Both the position numbers and the translations under genes were made by a program. A stretch of DNA of 64,000 nt from Eudorina sp. 2006-703-Eu-15. Its lineage: Eukaryota > Chlorophyta > Chlorophyceae > Chlamydomonadales > Volvocaceae. The stretch covers positions 342,317 to 406,316 of the forward strand of contig BDSI01000115.1 in NCBI GenBank assembly GCA_003117195.1, given 5' to 3'. The stretch's first letter is position 1; every line of letters begins with the position of its first letter. Below the pieces are notes generated by a model. It did no database searches, was not told where the DNA came from, and was given only the letters and a program-made list of their open reading frames with translations. Positions 22,901 through 35,203 of the stretch are shown here, piece by piece.

Positions 22901-25900
22901 CACCGACGGCGCTGCGCTGTACGGCTGGGCGGCGGAGCTCCGGGCGGCGTTGGTGGCAGCGTCCGGGTGAGTGAGTGTCCTAGACATTTACGAAGGCAAG
23001 AGTCCTTATCGTAAAGTACTGCTGTCGTACATTCCGTACATGCACCGCATCGTGACCCAACTACCCGGCCCTCGCCCTGCAGCTGCGAGCACCAGCGGTT
23101 GGTTGTTGTAGCGGACGCGCGCAGCCGGCCGTGGCCATCCTGGCTTTCAGCCCTCCGTACCGCCATCGTGGGTGCCGTACTCGGCGCCGCGCTGGAAGGC
23201 GCCGCCGCGGCCGCCGCTGCTGCCGGCGGCGCGGCCACCGCCGCAGCCGGCGGATCCGAGGACGGCCGACGGGGCCGACCCGCGGGTCGGCGCCACTGCC
23301 CGGAGTGGCTCCGCCAGACCGTGCTGCTACTGCCGCTCTGCCACCTGGTGGTGCCGTACGGCGGGGCCTATCTTTACCAGGCTGCCACGAGGGCCTCCCA
23401 AGGTAGGGATCAGATGTTGAGAAAAAAACGAGGCGCATGACACACTTTGCCGTTCCAAGGACCCCTTTGCCAGGGGATCGGGGCTATTGTAGGGATAAGG
23501 TGCGGGGATGCCGTTGCTTAATCCCGCGTCTATACACCATCCCGACCCGTGTTGCCATCCCGCCGGCCATCCCGCCCGGCCGCCCACCTTCCCGCCCGCC
23601 CGCCCGCCCGCACCCCGCGCGGCAGAGTACCTGGCGTCGCTGCCCCCGGCGACCTCGGGCCGCGCCCCCGCCCTGTCGCGCCTCTGGCTGGACGAGGAGT
23701 GCCTGGCGGCGGCGGTGGCCTTTGCGGAGGCATACCCGGGGAACATGTACGGCAGGGCCATCCTCACGCAGCTGATGAATCGCCAGGTGCCGGCGCGGCG
23801 CGTGGGGGAGTGGGGAGGGGTGGGGTGTGGGTTACACACCGTTAATACGTTCTACTTCAACGGCGGCGTCAGCCAACCGGACAACTACTACACAATCGGT
23901 GATTGTTTCGCGATTTCGCTGTCTGTATTGACCAAAAAATGGGGGGGGGCATGTTGGATGGAGGGGTAAAAGGAACTGGGGAGTACGGCAGGCCGGGGCC
24001 GTTAGGACCCCTGGGCCAAAGCGTGGGGAAGATGGCCCATGGTGTGCCAGGCGTTTTGCTTCGCACGCTTTGTGTGAGAAGGGATGGCTGCCTCAGGGCA
24101 GGAAGGGTGCACCTCACGACTGCCACCTCCCAAGCTTATTCTGGCTGGCGGGTTCATGGAAAGAGACTGAGGCGGCACCCCCCGCCGGAGGCACCCATGC
24201 GGCAGCCCACGGGTCACATGAAGGGGAAACGGACAAGGTCTCTTATGTTGTTATGTCACCCCCATCGTCTCTGTGTGTGCTTTCTGTCGTACACGTCACG
24301 AAACCCGCAGGTAAGCCGCGCGCTGCTCCGCTCGCCACGCTACGGCCTGCGCGGCGTGGCACGCAGCGCCGACACGCTGTCGGAGGTACTGTACGGCAGC
24401 GGCTGCGGCAGCGCGGGCGGCGGCGGCGGCGCCGCCGCCGCCGCGATGTGGCTGGCGGGCCCCGGGGGCCAGCTGCCCAGCGCCGCTCAGTCGCTGATGC
24501 TGATTGATGGGGAGGACGGCGAGGAGGAGGAGGAGGAGGGCGCCGGCGAGGAGGGAGGCATCGGTGGTGGTGGTGGTGGTGGTGGTGGTGGTGGGAAGCG
24601 GCGGGGTCGCGAGCAGAACGGCGCGCCCGAGCAGGGCGAGGAGGCGGAGCAAGAGGAGGAGCAAGAGGAGGAGGAGGAGGAGGAGGGACGGGCGCTGCGA
24701 GCCGCCAGCGTCACGTGCCACGTGTTGGGGTCAGCTCTGAGCGCGGCGCGGCAGATGCAGGTGAGGGGTCGGGGCGGGCGGGCGGGTGGGGCACAGGGAG
24801 TGTCAGTCGGTTGGCAACGATAAACGTCCAACCGCCCAACCCGGGTGGGGTGGATCCGGCTGCGGATGTGGGGACCGATGCGGATGGGTCCGGGGTTGGA
24901 TCAGCTGGCCTCTCTATCTGGTGCTCATTCATCGCGGTCAGGGAGGGAGGGCTGCGTCGACGTGTGACAGACGCGTAGTGAGACGTTCGTACAAAGTATC
25001 ATAGTCACTCGTCCGTACATTATTCGGGCCGTTATTGAGAACGCCTCGTCCCGGCGGCGGTGTCGTGTTGGTTAGTTAATTGATTAGTGGTGTGCCGCTC
25101 TTGTCTCTGCCCCACAGGCTGTCTGGCGGGCGACGTGGCCGGGAGGTCACGCGCTGCGACTGGCGTCGTACAGGTACGACATGGCAGCAGTACGGGCGCA
25201 GCGTGGAAGGGTCATGCCCGGTATCGCTCGCGATCTGGATCAGGGACGTTTGGTTCAGAGCACAGGTGGAATTCGTGTGGGCTGTGGTGGTTCGGCAACG
25301 ATAAGACAGCTGCGTGTGTGTGCAGCAGGGCTGGGCTGGGTTGAGGTGGGGTGGGGTGGGATGGAGCGGAGTGGGTGGAGTGGGGTGGGCGGACGTCCGA
25401 AGTTGATGGAACGCCGGTGTGCTGGAGGCGTGGTGTGGTGTCCTCTCGTCGGCGCTGGTGCTGCTGCTCCTGATGGCATGCCGCTGTGCTCGTGCCGCCG
25501 CTGCCGCTGATGTCGCTCCTTATACGGTTTGCCCATGCTTCTGGTGTTGGTGCTGCCTGGTGCTGTTGTGCTGTTGTGCTCTTGATGTGCGGTGCTGCTC
25601 TCCGTCCCCTCGGATATTTTCCCTGGCAGCAGCACAGTATAGATATGTCGACCAATTGCCAATATCCCTCCTCCGATATCCCTCCTCCTCCTGCTCGTGT
25701 GCCTCCTCTCCTCCTCCTCCGCAGCTACCTGTCGGCGGCCGACTACCCGCGCGCGGTGGTGCGGTCGCTCAACTGGTGTGTGCCGCTGGTGCTGGACGGC
25801 GTGGCGGACCTGTCGGAGCTGTTGGCGGAGATGCGGCTGCTGGCGTCGTGGCCCGCCACAGCGCTGGTCATGGCGGAGGAGGTGCGGCGTCGCCCGAGAG

Positions 25901-28526
25901 GCGGAGGGAGGGAGGGAGGGAGCGCGGCGCCGTGGGGGGGGGATTGCCGCCGTAGTGGGGGAGTTCCGCTGTAGGCGGGTTCGCTGCTGCAGGCGGGATC
26001 TCCGCCGTAGGCGGGATGTCCACTGTAGGGGGATCTCCGCCCGCGGGCAGCCCCCACCGACTCGCTCGCATACCGGCGGGGCCCAGCGGAACCCTCCGTA
26101 TGGCCTGCCCGGAAACCCTCCCCACCCCTAAGCTCGAATATGTCCACCGATTTCCTGTACTCTCCCTCCCTCCGCCGCCGTGTTCTGTGTCATGTGTTAT
26201 GTTTGGTGCAGATCCTGGCGGCGCCGCAGGCCCCCGCCGGCGGCGGCGAGGTGGACGAGCAAGGAGAGTCCGCGGACGCGGGCTCTGACACCGAGTTGGC
26301 CTTCAAACACCTGGTCAACGCGCTGCGCGCCGCCGTTGAGCCGTACCCGCAGCCGTCGTACATGGGCTCGCCGCCACCGCGGGCCGACCAGCAGCCGCCG
26401 GCGCGACCCGAGCTGCTGCCGTGGTCGCGGCTCTGTACGGCACAGCGCGAGCAGCTTGTGGACGAGCTGCTGACGCTGGCGGATCTGCTGATGATCGCGC
26501 ACGCGGTGCTGCTGACGCTGCGTACGGCATTGTCGTACGCCGTCGACGGGGGCGCGGCGGCGCTGACGGCAGCGGCGGCGGCGCTGCGTCGGGAGGTGGC
26601 GGAGGTGCAGACGATGAGGACGGCGGCGTCGAGGATGCTCGTGGAGCGAATGGAGGCGCAGGAGAGATCTCCGGAGCTGCCGTACAGCAACCCGCCGTAC
26701 AGCAACCGCAGCCGGAACCAGAGCAGGCACCATCACAGACAGGCCGAAGGCGGTCGCGACGCGCAACATCCCGTAGGTAGGTCCTCCGAGGTCAAGGAAC
26801 TGCCGGTTGAGGCGGAAGAGGCGGGAAACCCGACCCACAGGGCGAGTGAGGACGAGCTGGAGGGGATCGTGGACGAGCGCGTCTCATGGCGCCACGTCAA
26901 CGGACTGTACGAGCACGGCAAGACTGTACTGCAGTGCGCCGCCGACGCGGCGGCGGTGATGCTGGACCCGCACATTCGGGAGGAGGAGGCGGCTCGGTGA
27001 GTCCGCGGGCTGGAGCCGAAGCTGGGGGGCGTGGGTGCGGGGGGAGGGAGGGGTGTAGACATTTGGTCGACATATTCAAACTGCGCTGCTGCCAGAGCAA
27101 AGGTCAACTGTACCAGGACCTCCAGGGGGGGGGGCGGAAATCTGATTTGGGCCATGATGAGACATTCAAACTTCACTGACCCTAGGATGGGGTGGGATCG
27201 GAACGCGTGGTTCGCCGGGTCGTCCATCCACCGTACATCGTACACCGTACACCGTATCTGCATGACCTACGGTAATTGCACAAATTCACCTGCGAACAGT
27301 GCACAATGTCACCTCTGCTGCCAGCCAGCCAGCTCCGGATCCGCACGGGTCTAGCAACCGTAGCGAAACCGGTGCGGAACCCCGCGGCGGCCTTGTCTTA
27401 TATCGTTGTATGTGCGGACCACGCGGGTGTGGGTAGAGAGACTAGAGAGAGCTGATCATCAACGGCCGCGAGTTACTGAACAACAGTCGCGCGCGTTCTG
27501 GCTGTGTTTGTGTGCGTGTCTGCCTGCCGGTGTGTCTGTCTGTGGGTGTGTCGGTGGGTTTAGAAACGAAACCCGTCCGACCGAACCCAGACGAGCAGAT
27601 ATACTTCCCATATAACCTGCAAGAAAGTACTTGCCACATGTGGTTGCGGTCTGTCGGTGTGTCTGTTTGCCGTGGCACCCTCCCTCAGGTGCGGCTCGTT
27701 GGTGGCGGCCTTGCTGGACGACACCCAGCTCCTGGAGGGCCTGGCTTCCCTGGCCGCCATGCCGCCCCACCAGCAGCTGCCGCTGGCGCCCTGGGACCCC
27801 GCCGCCGCGGCCGCCGCGGCGGAGGCGGCGGCCAGCGCCGCCGCCGCCGCGGCCGCGGCGGCGGCCGCCGACGGCGGTGATAGCGCCGCAGCGGCCGCCG
27901 CCGCCGCCTCCGCCGGCGACTCGGCGCTGCAGGCCGCCGTCACGGCCGCCGCCGCGGCGGCGTCGTTCAGTCAGTGCAATGAGGTGTTGCAACGCCTGCT
28001 GGTACTGCCTTGGACGGACGACGGCGGCGGCGTCGACGGCGACGGTGGCGACGACGACGGTGACGACGACAGCAGCGGCGACGTGTGCACGAGCCTGGCG
28101 GAGGAGTTTGAGCGCTCCAGTTGGTCGATTCCGCTGCTGCTCAAGGGCGAGTTCCGGCCGCTGACACAGCCGCGTGTACGGCGATTGTACGACGAGGTAC
28201 GGAGCCTGGCGTCAGAGTGCATGCAGTACCTCAATCGGATCGCGCCACTGGAATCGGCGGCGGTGGAAGTGACGGAGGCGGCGGCGGAAGCGGCGGATGT
28301 GGACCAGGCGGAGGCGGAGGCGGAGGCGGAGGCGGAGGCGGTCGGGGGGGAGGTGGTGGAAGGGAGCGGGGAGGAGGACGAGGAGGGCGAGGAGGAGGAC
28401 GGGCAAGGAGGAGAGGAAGAAGACGAGGGGGAGGAGGAGGACGGGGGCGAGGATTCCGGCGGCGGGAGCGGGGGGCAGCCGGCCGGGGTCGAGCTCGAGT
28501 CAGGAGGCCTGGATGATCCCTCCTGA
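11084..28526 (+). CDS. Giant low-complexity protein with ankyrin-like N-terminus (16 exons)
   Basis: Sixteen exons chain in phase without a break: 11084-11440, 12778-12910, 13846-13978, 14379-14569, 14816-15208, 15607-15710, 16129-16165, 16422-22717, 22884-22966, 23083-23402, 23626-23786, 24311-24760, 25118-25173, 25725-25881, 26212-26996 and 27689-28526. They total 10494 bases (3497 residues). Residues 1-449 contain ankyrin-like helices (LVKAGLDPNG, LDLLIRLGASPNAVTD, VEMLLSRGARVD). Exon 8 encodes about 2100 residues, mostly Ala, Gly and Ser runs with acidic and Arg patches. The last ~950 residues return to ordinary helical sequence, then end in Glu/Gly-rich tracts. I recognise no enzyme domain; scaffold or nuclear roles are guesses. 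The ATG is the first after an in-frame stop at 11075. The first donor (GTTCGT) and the 37-base exon 7 are the least certain junctions. The locus could still be two genes, but unbroken phase argues for one. Confidence 0.7.
11685..11945. repeat. 29-bp minisatellite, nine exact units, giant-gene intron 1
   Basis: Nine head-to-tail copies of a 29-bp unit beginning CGGCACCTGTTTCCTGGCTG, with no spacers. Because 29 is not a multiple of three and the unit lacks stops, all frames on both strands stay open, producing meaningless reading frames. Confidence 0.97.
13600..13723. repeat. 31-bp tandem repeat, four units, giant-gene intron 2
   Basis: Units of 31 bp starting CGGAAAGCGCTTGCAAGCAA. The first three are identical and the fourth (13693-13723) has several substitutions. 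It lies about 120 bases upstream of the exon 3 acceptor. Confidence 0.95.
14683..14780. repeat. (CCCA)n microsatellite before giant-gene exon 5
   Basis: A run of about 25 CCCA units interrupted by CTCCCA forms an extended pyrimidine-rich tract ending about 35 bases before the exon 5 acceptor at 14815. It may serve as the polypyrimidine tract. Confidence 0.9.
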
Positions 28527-31500
28527 CACGGCGGTTGGCGGTTGGCGGTCTCGTCAAACGGGCGCATTAACAGCCGAGGAACGTACAGGCGGCAAGCGGG
28601 CAGGGGAAGGAGTCTGTGCGGCGCCTTCCTTGCTCATTCCGTTTTCTGTCTGCAACGTTTCTGTCTTCAACCTTGCTGTCTTCCCGCACGCCCGGAGTGG
28701 CATCCCATCTTTGCACAGCACGGGTTGTTTTGGGATGCCTGGCTTGCAGTCAGCAGAAACAGCATCGGCTTCGGATGCTGTACACCCAGGGCGGACAACT
28801 GGGCCGCGACTGTTAGGGGACACGGCGGACGGAGGATGGATCGGAGGCAAAGGCACGTGTCCGCGAGTCCTCGTACCATGCCGTACTATGTCATGGGCAG
28901 AGGCTGCAGGCGACCGCAATCGCAATCATGCGACGGTTGAGAGGACGTCGGGGTAGGGGGTTGCGGCGGCGGTGTGCCCCTTGGAGAGGCCCGCGCCGGT
29001 GGAAGGTGGAAGGACGCCAGGGGCGGTGGAAGGTGCAAGGCACGGAGGGGGCGAGGGGCTGATGAAGGGACCATCCGGTACGGCATGGTACGATGCAGCC
29101 TGTGGCGGCGCTGCGGACGACTGCACGGTTTGAATGTCGTACAGCGAGTCGCAGCTGCATCTTGGGGGGGGCTGTGTGTCACCGCGGCGTCGCGATGTGT
29201 TGGGCCCAGGGAAGCTGTGTGGGCGGTCAGGTAAGAGGTGTGAAAGAGGTGTGGGAGCGGCCAGGCAGGCGCGGACGAAGGGTGTGGGTGGGCAGGGCGT
29301 GACCGTGGGGAAAAGCAACGTCTTCAACTAACTCTACGTGCACGTCGTGTCCTCTTGAACGAATGCGCAGGACGGTAAAAGTAAGAAAGGGTGTGGCACA
29401 GCTGCAAACGGCTGACTGACACGATCGCACTGACACAGGCTGGCTGACTGGCGAGGGCGTTGGTGAACATTTGCAATGTCGTCCTTAGGGGGTTGCGTGG
29501 CTACTAAGCTCCTTAAACCGAGCGATTTCGGGCCATACACGATGGTAACAGCGGTGCTGTACAGTACGATACAGTATCGTACAGTACTGCTCGGGGCTCA
29601 TGGTGTACGGTAGTACGGTGAAACTAAACTGCTGCTCGGAAAAATCAGCAGAGCGCGGTTGTTGTATGTGGGGTGACTTCTCAACGCCAGGTGGAGCAGT
29701 CCAGAGGTTCTGCATGCCGGCAAGGTGGCGAGGTGTATTGTGCAGGACAATGCTGTACAGATGCCGTACACAGGGCCCCAGCCTCCGTCGGCCGGCCGCG
29801 GACGTGCCCCTGATAATGGAGTGCTTGTGGGCGGGTATGGGGGGGCCGGGCCTGCGTGGAGCGCAGCGGCAGGGCACCGCGCGGCAAGGAGCGGCGCGGA
29901 GGACATAGGGTGAATAGAAGTGGAGAAGAGGACGGCAGCTATCCCTGAGGTCCTCGGGTCTCTGCTAGCAGCGGCGGGCCGAGCGCCCGGCGGCGCGCTG
30001 GCGGACTGTGGCGGCTGTTGGCGGCTGAGGGCCCCGTGGGACGAGGCGGTAGCGCACGCGGGTGGCCTGCAGCGAGGGTGGTGGACGTTAGGACGGACAG
30101 CAGGGAGGTGGATGGATAGGTGGGGGGCCACGACGAGGCAGGAAGGGGTCTGTGGGGGCGACCTGCGCAAGGGGGGCAGCAGTGAGCATCGGATGATGGC
30201 GGAGGCGATGGACGGACGGACGGACGGACGGACGGACGGACGGACGGACGGACGACGGATGGGTGCTGCGTAGGCCGGTGCTCGACAGGGACCAGGCGCG
30301 GAAGGTTGAGAGCAGGACAGGGCAGGGCAGAACCGGCATGTGCGTGTGGTGCCCCCAGGCCTCTCTCGTCCCCTGGGCGAGCCCTCTTCCCCTCGGCGGT
30401 CCTACCCGCCGAGGAATGGGAGGTAGGAGGGCGCGCAGGGGCGGTCCGACTGCGGCCGGCCGGCCGGTGTGGGTGGGTGTGTGGGTGTGAACTGCCGCAG
30501 CTCGTTCTCCACTACGACCGTGGTGTGTTACGGTACACCGACCGTCGCGGCCGGCGGTCTGGTCTGGCCAGGCAGGCAGGGCAGGCGGGCCGTGTGTGGC
30601 ATGGCATGGCATGCGGGCGAGGGCCGTGGGGGCCCCTCCTGCAGCTCAGAGGGTCGGCAGGTCACGTAAAGGGGAGGCCCAGCGGCCGCGGCTGCTGGTC
30701 CTCTTTGGGTCCCAAGGTGGACCTGGTTGGTCCCAAGGTACAGCGTCCGCAGGCATGATGAAGTACATCCATCCTATATTGTCATGGCATCCGCAGAAAG
30801 CGCAGCAAGCACCGCCAACGTCCAACGTCATCCAACGTCCAACGTTATCCAACGCACTTCCGTATGTGTTTCATTCGGCGGGCAGGGCAGGAGTGGCGTG
30901 GCGTGCAAGGGGCATGGCATGGCTTAGCCCGGGGAAATGCCCGCGCAACTGCCCGAAATGCCCGTACAACTAACTGCCCGAACCAACGTCCAACGCACTC
31001 ATGTGGTTTTGTTTGCGTGTGGTTTAACGGGAAGCTTGTGTATGTGTGTTCTAGGGTTTTGTGTCTGTTTGATTGACCACCAACACTGCAACGGTCAGTG
31101 CGGTCGGCCACCTGGGGGGTATGCCGCCTGCGGGGGGCGCTGCCTGACCAGCAGTGACCAGCGGCACTGCCGGTCAGCCGCCGCCCGTCGGCGGACGGCG
31201 CGGCACACCTGCATGCATACCCCATCCGGCGAGGGTTTCCTTCGCCCCGGGGGGATCCCGCGGCGGTAGGGGGCGATAGGGCGGTGCTTGAGTGGCAGGA
31301 GCGGTGGTGGATGTGGTGGTAGCAGGCGGCGAGGGCGAGGCTGATTGGCATGCGCGGTGGTGGAGTTAGGTGCGGAAGGGCGCGGCGGTGCGTGAGTGGT
31401 GGGAGCTGTGGTCGGAGGAAAGACGCGATCGCGGTCGGTGGTGGTGGTTCCGGCGGCTGTTGGCGGCAAAGGCCAGATTTCGCTCATGTGCGGGCGGTCG

Positions 31501-32359
31501 TGGTAGTGGTGGACTGGAGGTGGTGGTGGAGGTGGACTGGAGGAGGTGGAGGTGGGGGTGGATGACTGATGCTCGTGGACTGGCGAGAATAAGGAGACCG
31601 GGCGTGCCTGAACGGGGCGAGGTGGCGGACATCCGGGCGCACCCCTCCCTCCCTCATGTGGCTCCGGAGCCAAGGGCGCGAGGCTGCCGGAGGGTGCGGC
31701 CCCCTTCCCGCAGTATCGCAGGGCGCGGGCTCCCTCTCCTCCACCGAAAGCTGGCGCGCGAAGGGCTACAGGGGTGGGGGAAGGTAGGGGGCCGCGCGGT
31801 AGGGCGCCGCGCGCATCCCCACCGATGTGGCGCGGAGCGCACCTTGCCGCCGCCATCGCATGGCCGGTCAGGGCGGCGTTTGGCCGGCGTGGGTGTGCAG
31901 GAGGGCTGTGCTGCTGTGAGATGGGTTGGGGTGGGGTGGTGACATGAGGTGGGTTGGGGTGGATGAGGTGATGAGGACATGAGGTGGGGCGGCACGGGTC
32001 CACGCGAGGGGGGGCGCCGGGTCGGTGGTCGAGCACCGACGGCGCCTCCACCTCGACGTCTACCTCTAGGAAGGGAGGGACCGTGTGCCGTACCGTGTGA
32101 GCTCTCCACCAGGGACGGGGGTGGGGGTAGGGGTGGTAAGGAGCGGTGCGGGCGGGGGTCACCAAGACGTGACCAGTGCCCGGTCGGTGGTTTGAAAAGG
32201 CCGGTAGAGGAGGGTGGGTTGGAATCGAAGGCCGGGAGAGGCCGCCTTGGGTCACGGATCGCATGGGGTCAGGAGGTTTGACCTGCCGAGTCCCCCGGGG
32301 GCTTGGCGTTCCGAGTCCGAGCGTGCCCCTGCGGCCCTGCCGTCGCCCGATAGTGAGGC

Positions 32360-32391
<32 letters not shown>

Positions 32392-34779
32392 GAGAGGCCG
32401 GGTGGGCTTCCTGTGGGCCCTGGGGAGGGCCAGCTCCCCGCGGCAAGGCGGCGGGCATGGGTCGGTCGAGTCGTGTCGGTGGCGGAATCGTGTAGGTGGC
32501 GGACAGAGCGCCTCGGGCAGAGGCCGCGCGCGCCCCCCTCTTTCGTTACGAGGTGCGGTACGGTGCGGTACGGTACGGTACGGTACGGGCCCTCGCGCGC
32601 CCCGTCGTTTGTTTGTGTGTTTGGCGAATCAGCCAGGGCCGATGGGTCGAGCTTGGGTAGACAGTGCTCCCGGCGGGTCGGGGGCGGTCCCCCATATGGA
32701 CCGCAACAGCAGCAACAGCAGGAGCAACATCAGTCAGTCAGTTAATACGGCATTTCTCGGATGTGTCCTGGGCGTGCGTGATCCTTGATAAATGGTAAAT
32801 ATCCCGAGCGATGCGGCGGGACGGCTCCGAAGAGCGCGATCCTGGATGACCGGTCGGTAGGGCTTCAGGCAGGCAGGCAAGCAGGGTGGTGTCTCGAATT
32901 CCCAATGGGGTTTCCTTTTTTGTTTTGAGTTCTGGGGCACACACACACGCACACGGCTCAGTTATCTTTTACGCACGCACACACGCACGCAAACACACGC
33001 GTGCGATGCGGTAGTAGATGGATTTAGAACGACGCGGGACTCGCAGAGAGCGGAAAGGGCGATGGTGGACTGTCAGTGGGTGTTCGGGGGCCCGCCGGTG
33101 GCGGGTAGTGGAGGAGAATGCTGCGGTCAGGTCACGGAATCACGGCGACAAGGAAGGAGATTCTGTTTCGGTGGGCAGGAAACAGCAATCAACAGAGTAC
33201 AGAAAGACCGGCATGACGATGCACGTCCATCTTTCCCTTCGACAGCGCAACGACGGCACGCCGTCCACAAATTAGATATGACATCGTGCAGTAAAGCCGT
33301 ATCAAAAGACCTCACTAGCGGAAGCCGCGCTTGGCCCCTGCCCATGAGAGTGCTCGCCGTCCATATCGGCGCGTCGCTCTCTCTCCGCCGCCGGCTGCCG
33401 TCGCCGCCGCCGCGACGACGTACATGTCAAAAGGCAGGTTCGAAGCGCACCGCGCCGCGTCATCAGGTGTACGAGTGATGTCGTACACAAGACCTTTCAG
33501 CAGTACGAGATCAGATCAAGGAGGCAAAGCAAAGCTACACCCCGTGGACAAACTGCCGTGGACGGTCATTCGTGGTGTGCATGCATAACACCCTTCGTGT
33601 CATGTTCCGCCCTGTCATGCTGAAGTCTGCACGTAGCCTTCATCCAATGAATCAATCCACTGCATCATCCATTTCATTGGTTAAGCACCAAGTGGCATAT
33701 CAATGCCGGGATCGGCAAATGCTGACACTCAGCCCACGTCGTGGACAACCCCCGCGAAAGACCCTGCAGACCTTGTCTCGCCGTCATGTACAATTGTGTA
33801 TGACTACAACCACCACCACGACCACCACACACAGCATATTGGTCTAGCACTACTCCCGAGTCCTGACCTCTTCTCCGACCGAGACCGCAGATGGCGGCGC
33901 TGCACTGGGAGGGAAGGGGGCCCGGAAGCGGGCGGGATGACCACTGGAACAATCGCGCAACCAGGCAGCAGGCAATGCACCGCATCATCGCTGCTGCCCG
34001 AGTCCGTCACAGGCACACACACACGCAAACCAATAACAAGCAGACACGATATTGGAGGTCGGGGAGGGCTTAGCCACTTCATTTAACAAGCCGTACGGTG
34101 TAACCGTTGCGAACGCCAACAACCCCATAAACACACCCTAGATGAGCTTAGAGACGTCCGCTGGACTGCACCACAAACCGTTCAACCAAATACCCAAACA
34201 ACTCAAAAGCAAACCGGGCAGCAGGTCAGCAACTCACGACCGGTGGCCTGGACCCCAACGCCCTTCGAAGGGGCGGCATTGAATAAGCAGGCAGCAAACA
34301 TAACTGCCGGATAAATAATAAATGCAGCAAAGACGCGCACGCGTGTTTAGGTGTGCGGTGGTGCGTGCCCGTGCGCGCGCGCGGCAGTCAGGTTTCCCCA
34401 CGGGGTTCGTTCCGGAGGACGCCACAGGTACGACAGGTACACGACAGGTTCGGCAGCCTGCCGGCAAGCCAAGCGGAAACCGCTTGGCTGACCCACACCG
34501 TCCCAACTCCCCCGCTCTGCGACCTGGAAAGAGCGAGCTCGGCAGCTCAGCAGCTTAGCCAGCAAATCAACAAAGCACTGGCCCCGTTCTTCAATGAACA
34601 CGAACACCCGCCGCAACCATGCGGAACACACACACACACACACACACACGACAGGGAAGCTTGCGTGGTGATGTGCTGCCTTGTGCAAACCATAGCCCCA
34701 TCATGGAGCACCCGACTGCATACCCGGACCCAGCAAGGCCTGACGCGTGCGAGCCGCCTCGCTCTGGCTCAGCTGGGCA
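28527..34779. other. 6.3-kb region without supportable genes
   Basis: This starts with the 3' UTR of the giant gene. The rest is GC-rich with many G-rich tracts and long open frames on both strands that look compositional. It contains a (GGAC)n run at about 30209-30254, a Cys-rich open segment near 31076-31180 (see findings), and an Ala-rich stretch near 32355-32390. No conserved domain or chain of in-phase exons found. Confidence 0.5.
30209..30254. repeat. (GGAC)n microsatellite
   Basis: About eleven GGAC units in a row, followed by a degenerate flank. Confidence 0.9.
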
Positions 34780-35144
34780 GGCAGGCCTGCCGGAGGGTGC
34801 AACCCTAGCTAGAACGATTAGGTTGGGACGCGGGACCAGGCTAGTTTTACCGCACCAAGCAGGGGCGCGCCTCCGAAACGCGCCCTGGGTGCTGCAAGGA
34901 CTTGAGGAGGTTGAACAGCGGACTGCGAGGCGCAGACCGCCCGGGATGGGCCTTCGCCCACTCCCTTGAGGGGGCACAGCGGTCACCGATCCTCGGGGAT
35001 CGGGCACGCGCCCTAGGTTGAGAGCGAGGGGACAGAGGCCCCTTACGCCCCTTTCCCCCGTATCCGGGGGAAAGTGCTTCGGCGGTCTCCCGTATGGGGC
35101 GGGTTAGCGCCCCCGGCCAGTGTCGGCCCGGCAGATATGTAACG

Positions 35145-35201
<57 letters not shown>
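34780..35201 (+). mobile_element. LINE-like 3' UTR ending in a (CA)n tail
   Basis: A GC-rich noncoding stretch with strong local stem-loops (CCCCCGTATCCGGGGG; ATCCTCGGGGAT) ends GGCAGATATGTAACGATTC and runs directly into about 25 CA units (35151-35201). A GC-rich structured 3' UTR joined to a microsatellite tail is the usual look of algal LINE 3' ends. The TGTAAC before the tail resembles the terminus of the other LINE family here. The 5' limit is approximate. Confidence 0.5.

Positions 35202-35203
<2 letters not shown>

Noticed and set aside
31095..32264. Minus-strand open frame of 389 codons
   Set aside because: Pro/Arg/His-rich composition is what the G-rich plus strand would give. No motif, no signal sequence, no splice partners.
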